Assembly (NCBI RefSeq): GCF_013409255.1
Contig: NZ_JACCAS010000001.1
Coordinates: 2,232,001 to 2,296,000 of the forward strand
Direction: 5' to 3'
From: Paraburkholderia bryophila
Lineage (GTDB): Bacteria; Pseudomonadota; Gammaproteobacteria; Burkholderiales; Burkholderiaceae
Length of the DNA stretch: 64,000 nt
The notes beneath the pieces were generated by a model. It saw only the letters and a program-made list of their open reading frames with translations. It made no database searches and had not been told where the DNA came from. Made by a program: the position numbers and the translations under genes. Shown here one piece after another: positions 8,188-17,670 of this stretch. Positions within the stretch are counted from its first letter, which is position 1. Each line of letters opens with the position of its first letter.

Positions 8188-9681
8188 ATGAACGCACCCG
8201 CTGAACTGACGGCAGAAGTACTCGCCCAGCGCCAGCGCGAAGTCGTGCAGGCGCTGATGGCCGTATTGCCGACCCACTGTCTGCTGTATCGGGAAGAAGA
8301 CACCGTCGCTTACGAATGCGACGGGCTCGCCGCGTACCGGCGTCTGCCGCTCGCCGTCGCGTTGCCGGAAACGGAATCGCAGGTGCAGCGCATCGTGCAG
8401 ATCTGCCACCGCCTCGACGTGCCGATCGTGCCGCGCGGCGCGGGCACCGGTTTGTCGGGCGGCGCGATGCCGATCCGGCACGGCGTGGTGGTGTCGCTCG
8501 CGCGCTTCAGGAAGATCGTCGAAGTCGATTCGTACGCGCGAACCGCCACCGTGCAGCCGGGCGTGCGCAATCTGTCGATTTCCGAAGCAGCCGCGCCGTA
8601 CGGCTTGTACTACGCGCCGGATCCTTCGTCGCAGATTGCCTGCACGATCGGCGGCAACGTGTCGGAGAATTCCGGCGGCGTCCACTGCCTCAAATACGGC
8701 CTCACCGTGCACAACGTATTGCGCGTGCGCGCGGTGACCATGGAAGGCGAGATCGTCGAATTCGGCTCGCTCGCACCTGACGCGCCAGGCCTCGATCTGC
8801 TAGCGGTCATGATCGGCAGCGAGGGCATGTTCGCGATCGTCACTGAAGTCACCGTCAAGCTGATCCCGAAACCGCAATTGGCGCAGGTCATCATGGCCAG
8901 CTTCGACGACGTCGTGAAAGGCGGCGACGCGGTTGCCGGCATCATTGCCGCGGGCATCATCCCTGCCGGTCTGGAGATGATGGACAAGCCGGCCACCCGC
9001 GCGGTCGAGGAATTCGTCAAGGCGGGCTACGACCTCGACGCGGCGGCGATCCTGCTGTGCGAATCGGACGGCACGGTCGAAGAAGTCGCCGACGAAATCG
9101 TCCGCATGACCGCGGTGCTGCGTGAACAGGGCGCCACCCGCATCCAGATTTCGCGCTCGGAGAGCGAACGGCTGCGCTTCTGGTCCGGGCGCAAGAACGC
9201 GTTTCCGGCCGCCGGCCGCATTTCACCCGACTACTACTGCATGGACGGCACCGTGCCGCGCCGCAGTATCGGGCCGCTGCTGGCGCGCATCGAAGAGATG
9301 GAGAAGAAGTACGGGTTGCGCTGCATCAACGTGTTCCACGCGGGCGACGGCAATATGCATCCGCTGATCCTGTTCAACGGCAACGATAAGGACGAGTGGC
9401 ACCGGGCCGAGGCGTTTGGTTGCGACATCCTCGAAGCCTGCGTCGAACTGGGTGGCACCGTGACCGGCGAGCATGGCGTCGGTATCGAAAAAATCAATTC
9501 GATGTGCGTGCAGTTCTCACCCGAGGAGCGCGACACGTTCCACGCGGTCAAGCGGGCCTTCGACGCACCCGGCCTGCTCAACCCCGACAAGGGCATTCCC
9601 ACCCGGGCGCGCTGTGCGGAATACGGCAAGATGCACGTGCGGGGCGGTTTGCTGCCCCACCCTGACCTGCCGCGTTTCTAG
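8188..9681 (+). CDS. glcD: Glycolate oxidase subunit GlcD
   Basis: The 497-aa FAD subunit of glycolate oxidase, which oxidises glycolate to glyoxylate. Motifs are VPIVPRGAGTGLSGGA (about residues 74-89) for FAD binding, CTIGGNVSENSGGVHCLKYG, and the C-terminal pair FHAGDGNMHP and GTVTGEHGVGIEK. A GAGGAG ribosome-binding site lies 9 nt before the ATG. It follows a paralogous flavoprotein by 48 bp and precedes glcE and glcF, so the three subunits of the complex are together. Confidence 0.95.
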   Translation: MNAPAELTAEVLAQRQREVVQALMAVLPTHCLLYREEDTVAYECDGLAAYRRLPLAVALPETESQVQRIVQICHRLDVPIVPRGAGTGLSGGAMPIRHGVVVSLARFRKIVEVDSYARTATVQPGVRNLSISEAAAPYGLYYAPDPSSQIACTIGGNVSENSGGVHCLKYGLTVHNVLRVRAVTMEGEIVEFGSLAPDAPGLDLLAVMIGSEGMFAIVTEVTVKLIPKPQLAQVIMASFDDVVKGGDAVAGIIAAGIIPAGLEMMDKPATRAVEEFVKAGYDLDAAAILLCESDGTVEEVADEIVRMTAVLREQGATRIQISRSESERLRFWSGRKNAFPAAGRISPDYYCMDGTVPRRSIGPLLARIEEMEKKYGLRCINVFHAGDGNMHPLILFNGNDKDEWHRAEAFGCDILEACVELGGTVTGEHGVGIEKINSMCVQFSPEERDTFHAVKRAFDAPGLLNPDKGIPTRARCAEYGKMHVRGGLLPHPDLPRF

Positions 9682-9842
9682 CGCCTGCGGAACGCACAGC
9701 GGAACACAAGGCATAAGGCAGCGCATAAGGCACACCGCAATGCGCCGCCTAACGCCCACTCCCGACAAGCGCCGCGCCTAGCCTGCTGCGGCGGCGCTTT
9801 CAGCCCCACTACCCTGATTACCCGATGCGGGTCCGCTCCTGG

Positions 9843-9870
9843 TTGCCAGCGAGCCCCCGCCCGGTACAAT
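9843..9870 (+). promoter_or_regulatory. Candidate promoter for glcE-glcF
   Basis: TTGCCA (9843-9848) and TACAAT (9865-9870) are separated by 16 bp, 28 bp ahead of the glcE start. This 217-bp gap between glcD and glcE may let glcEF be transcribed separately. Confidence 0.45.
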
Positions 9871-9898
9871 CGATCGAAACACAACGAAGCAGGACACC

Positions 9899-10987
9899 AT
9901 GGAAGAGGACGACATCGTCGCCGTATGGTCGGAACGCGTGCGTTCCGCCAGCGCCGAGGGACGCGCGTTGCGCATCCGTGGCGGCGGCACCAAAGACTGG
10001 TACGGCCAGGCGCTGGAAGGTGACATCCTCGATACGCGCGCTTATCGCGGCATCATTGCTTACGATCCGGCGGAGCTGGTCATCACCGCGCGCGCGGGCA
10101 CGCCCTTGCTGGAGATCGAAGCCGCGCTCGCCGAACATCACCAGATGCTCGCCTTCGAGCCGCCGCATTTCGGGCCGCAGGCCACCTTCGGCGGCTGCAT
10201 CGCGGCCGGCATCGCCGGGCCGCGCCGTCCCGCAGCCGGCGCGGCGCGCGACTTCGTGCTCGGCGCCGTCATCATGAACGGCCAAGGGCAGAAATTGCAC
10301 TTCGGCGGGCAGGTCGTGAAGAACGTGGCCGGTTACGACGTCTCGCGTCTGATGGCCGGCTCGCTCGGCACGCTCGGCCTGATCCTTGAACTGTCGATCA
10401 AGGTCTTGCCGCTGCCGCAAGCGGAAACCACCCTCAAGTTCGACATGAACGGCACCGACGCGGTCCGCAAGCTCAACGAATGGGGCGGCCGGCCGTTGCC
10501 GATCACCGCGAGCGCGTGGCGTCACGGCACGCTTGCGGTACGCCTTGCCGGCGCGGAATCCGCAGTCAAGGCGGCGCGCACGGCGCTCGGCGGCGAAGTC
10601 GTCGACGCGGTCGAAGCGGAACGCTTCTGGGCCGGTCTGCGCGAGCAAACCGACTCGTTTTTCGCGGCGATTCCGCCGAAAGCCGCGTTGTGGCGACTGG
10701 CGTTGCCGTCGATCACCGAGCCGCTGCAATTGCCCGGTGCGCAACTGATGGAATGGGGCGGCGGCCAGCGCTGGTGGATCACAGACACCGACGCGCAAAC
10801 CGTGCGCATCAGTGCCAAACAGGCCGGCGGCCATGCCACGATTTTCCGCACCAGCCACGGCTACGACCGCGGCGCCGGAGTCTTCACACCGCTGCCTACT
10901 CCGCTGATGAAAATCCATCGCGGCCTGAAAACCGCCTTCGACCCGGCCCGCATCTTCAATCGCGGCCGTCTCTACCCCGACTTCTGA
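9899..10987 (+). CDS. glcE: Glycolate oxidase subunit GlcE
   Basis: A 362-aa FAD-binding subunit of the membrane-associated glycolate oxidase. The N-terminal FAD domain has LRIRGGGTKDWYG (about residues 23-35), TFGGCIAAGIAGPRRP and VKNVAGYDVSRLMAGSLGTLG. Unlike GlcD it lacks the long C-terminal cap with the GEHGVG motif, as expected of GlcE. It ends 8 bp before glcF, so the two are probably co-translated. Confidence 0.93.
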   Translation: MEEDDIVAVWSERVRSASAEGRALRIRGGGTKDWYGQALEGDILDTRAYRGIIAYDPAELVITARAGTPLLEIEAALAEHHQMLAFEPPHFGPQATFGGCIAAGIAGPRRPAAGAARDFVLGAVIMNGQGQKLHFGGQVVKNVAGYDVSRLMAGSLGTLGLILELSIKVLPLPQAETTLKFDMNGTDAVRKLNEWGGRPLPITASAWRHGTLAVRLAGAESAVKAARTALGGEVVDAVEAERFWAGLREQTDSFFAAIPPKAALWRLALPSITEPLQLPGAQLMEWGGGQRWWITDTDAQTVRISAKQAGGHATIFRTSHGYDRGAGVFTPLPTPLMKIHRGLKTAFDPARIFNRGRLYPDF

Positions 10988-10995
10988 GCGACGCG

Positions 10996-12222
10996 ATGCA
11001 AACCAACCTCGCGGACTTCATTCGCAATACGCCCGACGGCGACGAAGCCGACGCTATCCTGCGCAATTGCGTGCACTGCGGTTTCTGCACGGCCACCTGC
11101 CCCACCTATCAGATTCTCGGCGACGAACTCGACGGCCCGCGCGGCCGCATCTATCTGATCAAGCAGATGGTGGAAGGCGCGCCGGTCACGCGCAGCACCC
11201 AGGTTCACCTGGACCGCTGCCTGACCTGCCGCAGTTGCGAAACGACCTGCCCGTCCGGCGTGCAATACGGCCGGCTGGTGGAAATCGGCCGCAAGATCAC
11301 CGAGGAAAAAGTCACGCGCCCGGCCGGTCAGCGGCTGGTGCGCCGGTTGCTCGCGAGCTTCGTGCCGAACAGCGCGTTGTTCACGCCGACCATGCGGATC
11401 GGCCAGCACTTCCGCGCGCTATTGCCGAAGAAACTGCGCGACAAGGTGCCCGCGCGGCAGCGTCCGCTCGAATGGCCGACGGCGAAACACGAGCGCAAGA
11501 TGCTGATGCTGGCGGGCTGCGTGCAACCGTCGATGATGCCGAACGTGAACATCGCCACCGCCCGCGTGCTGGACGCGCTCGGCGTGGAAACGCTAATCGC
11601 GCCGGACGCCGGCTGCTGCGGCGCGATCCGCCTGCATCTGGGCTACAACGACGAAGCGCTCGACGATCTGCGCGCCAACATCGACGCCTGGTGGCCGTAC
11701 GTCGAACAGGGCGTGGAAGCGATCGTGATGAACGCGTCCGGCTGCGGCGTGACGGTCAAGGAATACGCGCATCTGCTGCGCGACGATCCGGCGTATGCGG
11801 AGAAGGCGGCCCGGATCGTGGCGTTGACGCGCGACATCGCGGAAATCCTGCCGGAGTTCGAGGAAGCGCTGGTCGCCGTCACGCGCCGCCGCGCGGTCCA
11901 TACGGTGGCGTTTCATCCGCCGTGCACGTTGCAGCATGGTCAGCAGGTGCGCGGTCGCGTCGAGCATGTGCTGGCGGCGCTCGGCGTCGAAGTGCGGCTG
12001 CCCGCCGACAGTCATCTCTGCTGTGGCTCCGCGGGCACCTATTCGCTGACGCAACCCAAGCTCTCGTATGCACTGCGCGATCAGAAACTCGAACGGCTGC
12101 AGGCGCAGGAGCCGCAGGTGATCGTGTCGGCGAACGTCGGCTGCATTGCGCATCTGCAAAGCGGCACGCAGACGCCGGTCGCGCACTGGATCGAATTGGT
12201 CGAGCACATGCTGTCCGTATAA
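10996..12222 (+). CDS. glcF: Glycolate oxidase iron-sulfur subunit GlcF
   Basis: The 408-aa electron-transfer subunit of glycolate oxidase. Two [4Fe-4S] motifs are complete: Cys25, 28, 31 and 35, and Cys75, 78, 81 and 85. Two later CCG domains (GCCGAIRLHLG and CCGSAGTYS) are typical of the GlcF/HdrD family. The start at 10996 follows the glcE stop by 8 bp. A TATAAT-like promoter for the next gene lies inside its last codons. Confidence 0.95.
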   Translation: MQTNLADFIRNTPDGDEADAILRNCVHCGFCTATCPTYQILGDELDGPRGRIYLIKQMVEGAPVTRSTQVHLDRCLTCRSCETTCPSGVQYGRLVEIGRKITEEKVTRPAGQRLVRRLLASFVPNSALFTPTMRIGQHFRALLPKKLRDKVPARQRPLEWPTAKHERKMLMLAGCVQPSMMPNVNIATARVLDALGVETLIAPDAGCCGAIRLHLGYNDEALDDLRANIDAWWPYVEQGVEAIVMNASGCGVTVKEYAHLLRDDPAYAEKAARIVALTRDIAEILPEFEEALVAVTRRRAVHTVAFHPPCTLQHGQQVRGRVEHVLAALGVEVRLPADSHLCCGSAGTYSLTQPKLSYALRDQKLERLQAQEPQVIVSANVGCIAHLQSGTQTPVAHWIELVEHMLSV

Positions 12223-12223
12223 T
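12197..12223 (+). promoter_or_regulatory. Candidate promoter for yggS-proC inside the glcF end
   Basis: TTGGTC (12197-12202) and a perfect TATAAT (12218-12223) with 15 bp between them overlap the glcF stop codon. The yggS ATG is at 12260. Confidence 0.35.
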
Positions 12224-12259
12224 CGGGACATCGCCTTTACCGGTTTCCGCCTACGTGCC

Positions 12260-12958
12260 ATGCCCGATCTGATTCACAACCTCGAAGCGGTGCAGCAGCG
12301 CATCGCCGCCGCCGCGCAGGTGGCCGAACGCGACCCGCGTTCGATCACCCTGCTCGCGGTCTCCAAGACCTTCCCCGCCGAAGACGTACGCGCCGCGCAC
12401 GCCGCCGGCCAGCGTGCATTCGGTGAAAACTACGTGCAGGAATCGCTGACCAAGATCGAAACACTCGCCGATCTGCGCGCGTCGCTCGAATGGCATTTCA
12501 TCGGCCCGTTGCAGTCGAACAAGACACGGCCGGTCGCCGAACAATTCGATTGGGTGCATTCGGTCGACCGGCTGAAAATCGCGCAGCGGCTGTCGGAGCA
12601 ACGGCCCGACAATCTGCCGCCGTTGAACGTGTGCCTGCAGGTGAATATCAGCGGCGAGGCGTCGAAAAGCGGCGTGAGCGTGGCCGAGGCGGTGGAAGTC
12701 GCGCAGGCGATCGCCGCGCTGCCGAAGCTGAATTTGCGCGGCCTGATGGCTATTCCCGAGCCGGCCGGCAGCATCGACGATCAGCGTGTGCCGCATCGCC
12801 AGTTGCGCGAGTTGTTCGAGCGTTTGCGCGACGACGGACTCGAACTCGATACTTTATCGATGGGCATGTCGAGCGACCTCGAAGCCGCCGTGCTCGAAGG
12901 CGCAACCATGGTGCGCGTCGGCACCGCGATTTTCGGCGCACGAGATTACTCCAACTGA
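12260..12958 (+). CDS. yggS: YggS-family pyridoxal phosphate homeostasis protein
   Basis: A 232-aa PLP-binding protein of the PLPBP/PipY/YggS family, which folds like alanine racemase but has no known enzymatic activity and helps balance vitamin B6 and amino-acid pools. Lys36 in LLAVSKTFPAED is the PLP lysine; GENYVQE, WHFIGPLQSNK and the C-terminal LSMGMSSDLEAAV and VRVGTAIFGAR are family signatures. I chose the ATG at 12260 because conserved sequence starts there. proC follows 58 bp later, the usual pairing for this family. Confidence 0.95.
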   Translation: MPDLIHNLEAVQQRIAAAAQVAERDPRSITLLAVSKTFPAEDVRAAHAAGQRAFGENYVQESLTKIETLADLRASLEWHFIGPLQSNKTRPVAEQFDWVHSVDRLKIAQRLSEQRPDNLPPLNVCLQVNISGEASKSGVSVAEAVEVAQAIAALPKLNLRGLMAIPEPAGSIDDQRVPHRQLRELFERLRDDGLELDTLSMGMSSDLEAAVLEGATMVRVGTAIFGARDYSN

Positions 12959-13016
12959 CTCGTGTGAGCCCTTTGTCGATTCATTGGGCGCTGCACGGCA
13001 CTACTCTCTCAACATC

Positions 13017-13832
13017 ATGAAAATTGCTTTTATCGGCGGTGGCAATATGGCCGCTGCGTTGATCGGCGGTCTTATCAAACGTGGCGTCGCGCCGGCCGAC
13101 CTCTACGCGATCGATCCCAACGAAGCGACCCGCGAGCGCAATGAGCAGCAATTCGGCATCAAGACCGGCGCCGCCGCCGACACCGCGCTCGCCGCGTACG
13201 ACGCCGTCGTGCTGGCCGTGAAGCCGCAGATTCTGAAGAGCGTCGCCGAGGGGCTGGCGCCGCATCTGAACGCGTCGCAACTGGTGGTCAGCATCGTCGC
13301 CGGGATTCGCATGGCAGACATGTCGCGCTGGCTCAACGGTCACTCGCGAGTCGTACGCGTGATGCCGAATACGCCGGCGTTGATCGGCATGGGCGTGACC
13401 GGACTGGTCGCGACCGGCAGCGTCGACGAAGCGGGTCGTGCGCTCGCATCGCAGGTGCTGGGCGCGGTCGGCGAAACGGTCTGGTTCGACGATGAAGCGA
13501 AGATCGACGCGGTCACCGCGATCTCGGGCAGCGGGCCGGCCTATGTGTTCTATTTCATCGAGGCGCTGCAGGAAGCCGCGCGCCAGCTCGGCATGGATGA
13601 AGCGCAAGGCCGCGCGCTAGCTGTCGCCACCTTCACCGGCGCGGCGCAACTGGCGGCGAATTCCGACGAAGCACCAAGCGTGTTGCGCGAACGGGTAACG
13701 TCGAAAGGCGGCACGACGGCAGCAGCGCTGACGTCGTTCGACGCGAGCGGTGTCAAGGACGCGATCGTGCGCGGCGTGCTCGCCGCCGACGCGCGCGCCA
13801 AGGAAATGGGCGACGAGTTCGGCAAGCTGTAA
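13017..13832 (+). CDS. proC: Pyrroline-5-carboxylate reductase
   Basis: A 271-aa enzyme that reduces 1-pyrroline-5-carboxylate to proline with NAD(P)H. The N-terminal Rossmann motif is FIGGGNMAAALIGGL, followed by VVLAVKPQ, RVMPNTPALIGMG and the C-terminal signature SGSGPAYVFYFIEAL. The ATG at 13017 begins MKIAFIGGGN; no clear ribosome-binding site precedes it. It is convergent with ubiA across a 180-bp gap. Confidence 0.95.
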   Translation: MKIAFIGGGNMAAALIGGLIKRGVAPADLYAIDPNEATRERNEQQFGIKTGAAADTALAAYDAVVLAVKPQILKSVAEGLAPHLNASQLVVSIVAGIRMADMSRWLNGHSRVVRVMPNTPALIGMGVTGLVATGSVDEAGRALASQVLGAVGETVWFDDEAKIDAVTAISGSGPAYVFYFIEALQEAARQLGMDEAQGRALAVATFTGAAQLAANSDEAPSVLRERVTSKGGTTAAALTSFDASGVKDAIVRGVLAADARAKEMGDEFGKL

Positions 13833-13922
13833 GCGCCGCGAGTTGTCGGGAAAGAGATAAAGAGTTAGCGTCCTGGTTCAGACCGGGGCGCTCTCGGCGA
13901 CGCTAAAACCGTGAGGCGCGAC

Positions 13923-13952
13923 GCTGGTTTGAGCTGGTTTGAGCTGGTTTGA
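13923..13952. repeat. Three tandem copies of a 10-bp unit
   Basis: The unit GCTGGTTTGA is repeated exactly three times in the gap between the convergent genes proC and ubiA. No function is evident; copy number could vary by slippage. Confidence 0.8.
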
Positions 13953-14012
13953 GCCGCTGCGGCGTAGACGCCGCCAGACCAGAAACGCGGGTGCAACGCC
14001 CGCGTCGAGCAA

Positions 14013-14876
14013 CTACAGCGAAGCCACCGCATAGTGCGCGGCAATGCCCACAAACAACACACCGCCCAGCCAGTTGTTGTGCCTGAAAGCCGCGAAGCAC
14101 GCCATCCGTTCACGATTGCGGATCAGCGTGTAGTGATAGATCGCGCAACCCACGGCCGCCGCCCATCCCAGCCAGTACAGCCAGCCGAAACCCAGTTGCA
14201 CGCCGATGCCGACGTAAATCCCCAGCGTCGCCGCGTAGCACAGCATGACCGCCACCACGTCGAAACGGCCGAACGTCAGCGCCGAAGTGCGAATGCCGAT
14301 CTTGATGTCGTCGTCTCGATCGACCATGGCGTATTCGGTGTCGTACGCGACCGACCAGAACACGTTGGCGAGCAGCATGACCCACGCGAGCATCGGCACG
14401 TGGCCCTGCACGGCGGCGAACGCCATCGGAATACCGAAGCCGAACGCGATGCCGAGATACGCCTGCGGAATCGCGAGGAAACGCTTGGTGAACGGATACG
14501 AACCGGCGACGAACAACGCCGCCACGGAAAGCTCTTTAGTCAGCGTGTTGAGCGGCAGAATCAGCAGAAATGCGATCAGCGACAACCCGGCCGCTACGGC
14601 CACCGCTTCCCATGCTTTTATCTTGCCCGACGTGACCGGACGATTCTCGGTGCGCTTTACATGACGATCGAAATCGCGGTCCGCATAGTCGTTGATCGCG
14701 CAGCCGGCCGAACGCATCAGCACCGTGCCGACGCAGAAGATCACCAGCAGAGGCCACGTCGGATGGCCGTCCGAAGCGATCCACAACGCGTTGAGCGTCG
14801 GCCACAGCAGCAGCACCGTGCCGATCGGCTTGTCCATCCGGACGAGGCGCAGAAACAGGGGGAGTCGGGCGAACAT
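14013..14876 (-). CDS. ubiA: 4-hydroxybenzoate polyprenyltransferase
   Basis: A 287-aa integral membrane prenyltransferase of ubiquinone synthesis. Two aspartate-rich motifs for Mg-diphosphate binding are visible: NDYADRDFD at residues 62-70 and the later [17 protein letters not shown]. Several hydrophobic segments fit the nine-helix UbiA fold. The frame starts [20 protein letters not shown], as in the family. It follows dps on the minus strand, separated by the dps terminator. Confidence 0.95.
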   Translation of the reverse strand: MFARLPLFLRLVRMDKPIGTVLLLWPTLNALWIASDGHPTWPLLVIFCVGTVLMRSAGCAINDYADRDFDRHVKRTENRPVTSGKIKAWEAVAVAAGLSLIAFLLILPLNTLTKELSVAALFVAGSYPFTKRFLAIPQAYLGIAFGFGIPMAFAAVQGHVPMLAWVMLLANVFWSVAYDTEYAMVDRDDDIKIGIRTSALTFGRFDVVAVMLCYAATLGIYVGIGVQLGFGWLYWLGWAAAVGCAIYHYTLIRNRERMACFAAFRHNNWLGGVLFVGIAAHYAVASL

Positions 14877-14995
14877 GGGTGGATTCGGTGAAGGGCGAGA
14901 ACGGTGCCGCTATTTTACGGGATGCGGAACGCGGGCCGCTGCCAGGTGGGCCAGGCCGCTGTATGAAACTGAAGTGAAAACCAGCACCGCAAAAA

Positions 14996-15024
14996 ACAAG
15001 GCCTCCCACAGGGAGGCTTTGTTT
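14996..15024 (-). terminator. Terminator of dps
   Basis: A 12-bp stem with one G-T pair around a 3-nt loop, with T runs on both strands, starts about 23 bp after the dps stop codon. It should work in either direction. Confidence 0.85.
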
Positions 15025-15047
15025 TTATTCAAGCTCAACGACAACGC

Positions 15048-15536
15048 TTACGCCAGCATCGAACGCAGCATCCACGCGGTCTTTTCGTGCGTTTGCATGC
15101 GTTGCGTCAACAGGTCAGCGGTCGGCTCGTCGTTCGCGGCTTCCGTCGACGGGAAAATCGCGCGCGCGGTGCGCACCACGGCTTCCTGGCCTTCCACCAA
15201 CTGGCGGATCATTTCTTCCGCGGCCGGCACGCCGTCCGCTTCCGGAATCGACGACAGCTTCGCGAATTCCTTGTAGCTGCCCGGCGCATGCACGCCCAGC
15301 GCACGGATCCGTTCAGCGATCGAATCGACCGCCAGCGCGAGCTCGTTGTACTGCGTTTCGAACATCAGGTGCAGCGTGTTGAACATCGGACCCGTCACGT
15401 TCCAATGGAAGTTGTGAGTCTTCAGATAGAGCGTGTAGGTGTCGGCGAGCAAACGCGACAAACCTTCGGCGATCTTCTTGCGATCCTTGTCGGTGATTCC
15501 GATATTGACGTGCTGTACGGCTTCTTTCTTGGCCAT
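15048..15536 (-). CDS. dps: Dps-family DNA-protecting ferritin
   Basis: A 162-aa mini-ferritin that oxidises and stores iron with hydrogen peroxide and protects DNA. The ferroxidase residues of the family are in place: His44 (HNFHWN), His56, Glu60, Asp71 and Glu75. I chose the ATG at 15536 (MAKKEAVQ) because AGGAGT lies just upstream; an open frame to 15614 adds unrelated residues. It lies in a row with oxyR and catalase on the same strand, consistent with an OxyR-type peroxide regulon. Confidence 0.93.
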   Translation of the reverse strand: MAKKEAVQHVNIGITDKDRKKIAEGLSRLLADTYTLYLKTHNFHWNVTGPMFNTLHLMFETQYNELALAVDSIAERIRALGVHAPGSYKEFAKLSSIPEADGVPAAEEMIRQLVEGQEAVVRTARAIFPSTEAANDEPTADLLTQRMQTHEKTAWMLRSMLA

Positions 15537-15698
15537 GATGACTCCTTTGAAGAGTGATACGAACCGGTCGGCATAGTGACGATCTGCTGGTTGCAAACCC
15601 GGCAAACCCGGCACTTCGAACGCCCGACAGTTTAGCCTGGAAAACTACTGCGTTCGTGTGACGCGTGGTCGCCTGCCGCACCAACGGCCGCGCCGCGA

Positions 15699-15872
15699 TC
15701 AACCGCCGAGCGCGTGTTGCAGCGCTTGCACGACGATCACCGCGAGGCCGCTCGAGACGATCGCGAAACCCAGCGCCCGCCGCAGCATCGCTGCCTGTTG
15801 CACGGCCTGTTGCTGGTGCGCGCCGCGCGCGGCGGGCGAGCCACCGAGAGTGGCCATCATCATCTGGATCAT
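15699..15872 (-). CDS. Small hypothetical protein, possible single membrane helix
   Basis: A 57-codon frame between catalase and dps on the same strand. It starts at an ATG with CGGAG 7-8 nt upstream and encodes MIQMMMATLGGSP, a Gln/Ala-rich middle (AHQQQAVQQAAM), and a hydrophobic stretch ALGFAIVSSGLAVIVV at residues 33-48 that could be one membrane helix. I do not recognise the family. The ribosome-binding site, codon use typical of neighbouring genes and position inside the peroxide-stress cluster argue that it is real. No expression evidence is available. Confidence 0.55.
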   Translation of the reverse strand: MIQMMMATLGGSPAARGAHQQQAVQQAAMLRRALGFAIVSSGLAVIVVQALQHALGG

Positions 15873-15957
15873 GATCGTGCTCCGTCGATTCGTATCGTTA
15901 CCGGCGAGGCGCCCATGCGCCCCGCCGCTGCTGCATCACTTCAACTGGCTTGCCCAG

Positions 15958-17412
15958 TTACTTCTTACGGCTTTCCGCGAGGTCCGCCATTGCGGCGATC
16001 ACGCCTTCCGCGTAAGCCGGATCGGCTTGACGGAAATGCTCGATCTGACGCGCGACGATCTCCTGCGGCACGCCGTCGATATGACGCGCGATGTTGCCGA
16101 ACAGACGCTGACGCTGCGCCGCGTCGAACAGCGCAAACAGCATGCCCGGCTGCGTGTAGTAGTCGCCGTCCTGACGATGATCGTAGCGATCCACCGCGCC
16201 GGCCGCGAGCGGCGGCTCCGCCGCATTCGTGTCCTGAGCGAAGTCGCCGAAACGATTCGGCTCGTAATTCACGTTGCCGCCGAGGTTGCCGTCTGTACGC
16301 ATCGCGCCGTCGCGATGAAACGAATGCGGGCTCGGTACGCGCGACGCATTCACCGGAATCTGATGGTGATTGATCCCGAGGCGATAACGCTGCGTGTCGC
16401 CGTACGAGAACAAGCGGCCCTGCAACAGACGGTCCGGCGAGAAGCCGATGCCCGGCACCACGTTAGCCGGCGTGAACGCGGCCTGCTCCACGTCCGCGAA
16501 ATAGTTGGCCGCGTTGCGGTTCAACTCGATCGTGCCGACGTCGATCAGCGGATAGTCCTTCTGCGACCACACCTTCGTGACGTCGAACGGATTGAAGCGG
16601 TACGTGGCGGCTTCCGCTTCCGGCATTACCTGAATCGCGAAACGCCACGTCGGGAAGTTGCCCGCGTCGATGTTGCCGATCAGATCGCGTTGCGCGCTTT
16701 CACGATCTTGCGCGACCACTTGCGCGGCTTCGGCATCGGTGAAATTTTCAACGCCTTGCTGCGACTTGAAGTGGAACTTCACCCAGAAGCGCTCGTTGTT
16801 CGCGTTGATAAACGAGTACGTGTGCGAACCGAAACCGTGCATGGTCCGGAAGTTTTGCGGAATACCACGGTCGCTCATCAGAATCGTCACCTGATGCAAC
16901 GACTCCGGATGACGCGACCAAAAATCCCAAGCGGCGACGTTGCTGCGCATGTTGGTGTACGGATCGCGCTTCTGCGTGTGGATAAAGTCCGGAAACTTCA
17001 GCGGATCGCGGATGAAGAACACTGGCGTGTTGTTGCCGACCACGTCCCAGTTACCTTCTTCCGTGTAGAACTTGATCGAGAAACCGCGCACGTCGCGTTC
17101 CGCGTCGGCTGCGCCGCGTTCGCCGGCCACCGTCGAAAAGCGCATGAACAGCGGCGTGTCCTTGCCGATTTCGGCGAACACTTTGGCCTTCGTAAAGCGG
17201 GAAATGTCGTGCGTCACTTTCAGCGTGCCGAATGCGCCCGAACCTTTGGCATGAACGCGGCGCTCAGGGATCACTTCGCGATCGAAGTGAGCGAGCTTTT
17301 CGAGCAGCCAGACGTCTTGCAGCACGACCGGACCGCGCGCGCCGGCGGTCATCGAATTCTGGTTGTCGGCAATGGGGGCGCCGGCGGCGTTGGTGAGCTT
17401 ACGTTCGGACAT
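15958..17412 (-). CDS. katA: Catalase (monofunctional heme catalase)
   Basis: A 484-aa small-subunit heme catalase that converts hydrogen peroxide to water and oxygen. Catalytic His54 lies in [13 protein letters not shown] and Asn127 in [13 protein letters not shown]; the proximal heme segment [14 protein letters not shown] contains the tyrosine ligand. I chose the ATG at 17412 (MSERKLT) because AGGAGT lies just upstream. There is no signal peptide, so it is cytoplasmic. oxyR, a small gene, this gene, another small gene and dps follow one another on the minus strand. Confidence 0.93.
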   Translation of the reverse strand: MSERKLTNAAGAPIADNQNSMTAGARGPVVLQDVWLLEKLAHFDREVIPERRVHAKGSGAFGTLKVTHDISRFTKAKVFAEIGKDTPLFMRFSTVAGERGAADAERDVRGFSIKFYTEEGNWDVVGNNTPVFFIRDPLKFPDFIHTQKRDPYTNMRSNVAAWDFWSRHPESLHQVTILMSDRGIPQNFRTMHGFGSHTYSFINANNERFWVKFHFKSQQGVENFTDAEAAQVVAQDRESAQRDLIGNIDAGNFPTWRFAIQVMPEAEAATYRFNPFDVTKVWSQKDYPLIDVGTIELNRNAANYFADVEQAAFTPANVVPGIGFSPDRLLQGRLFSYGDTQRYRLGINHHQIPVNASRVPSPHSFHRDGAMRTDGNLGGNVNYEPNRFGDFAQDTNAAEPPLAAGAVDRYDHRQDGDYYTQPGMLFALFDAAQRQRLFGNIARHIDGVPQEIVARQIEHFRQADPAYAEGVIAAMADLAESRKK

Positions 17413-17489
17413 GCGTGACTCCTGATGAGCTTTTATCGAAACTGAATTGGGGGAGAGGCGCGGCACACGGATGCCGGAAAACCGATGCG

Positions 17490-17630
17490 TCAGGCGGACA
17501 GCGCGCGATCGACCAGCAGGGAAAACGCAACGGTTCGAATGCTTTGCACGGACGCGGCAAAGCGGCTGACAGCGGCGTCAGCCGATTGAGCGTTGTGAGT
17601 CGGGTCTTGCTGCGGGTTCGATGGCGACAT
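17490..17630 (-). CDS. Small hypothetical protein upstream of catalase
   Basis: A 46-codon frame whose ATG at 17630 is preceded by the strong site GGAGG at about 5-nt spacing. It encodes [20 protein letters not shown], then [20 protein letters not shown], a possible amphipathic helix. It ends 77 bp before the catalase start and would share its transcript. I do not recognise the family. The ribosome-binding site and location support a real gene that is too short for routine prediction. Confidence 0.55.
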   Translation of the reverse strand: MSPSNPQQDPTHNAQSADAAVSRFAASVQSIRTVAFSLLVDRALSA

Positions 17631-17670
17631 GCTTTCCTCCGGTGTCTTATGGGATCGGGCGATCCATGGA

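Noticed and set aside
6328..8712. A 794-codon open frame on the minus strand
   Set aside because: It is antisense to two well-supported flavoprotein genes and the adenosyltransferase; it has no family likeness and reflects high-GC codon bias.
13865..13906. Inverted repeat after proC as a terminator
   Set aside because: 8-bp arms with a 26-nt loop and no T run; too weak to call.
15658..17418. A 586-codon open frame on the plus strand
   Set aside because: Antisense shadow of catalase, which has its active-site residues and a ribosome-binding site on the minus strand.
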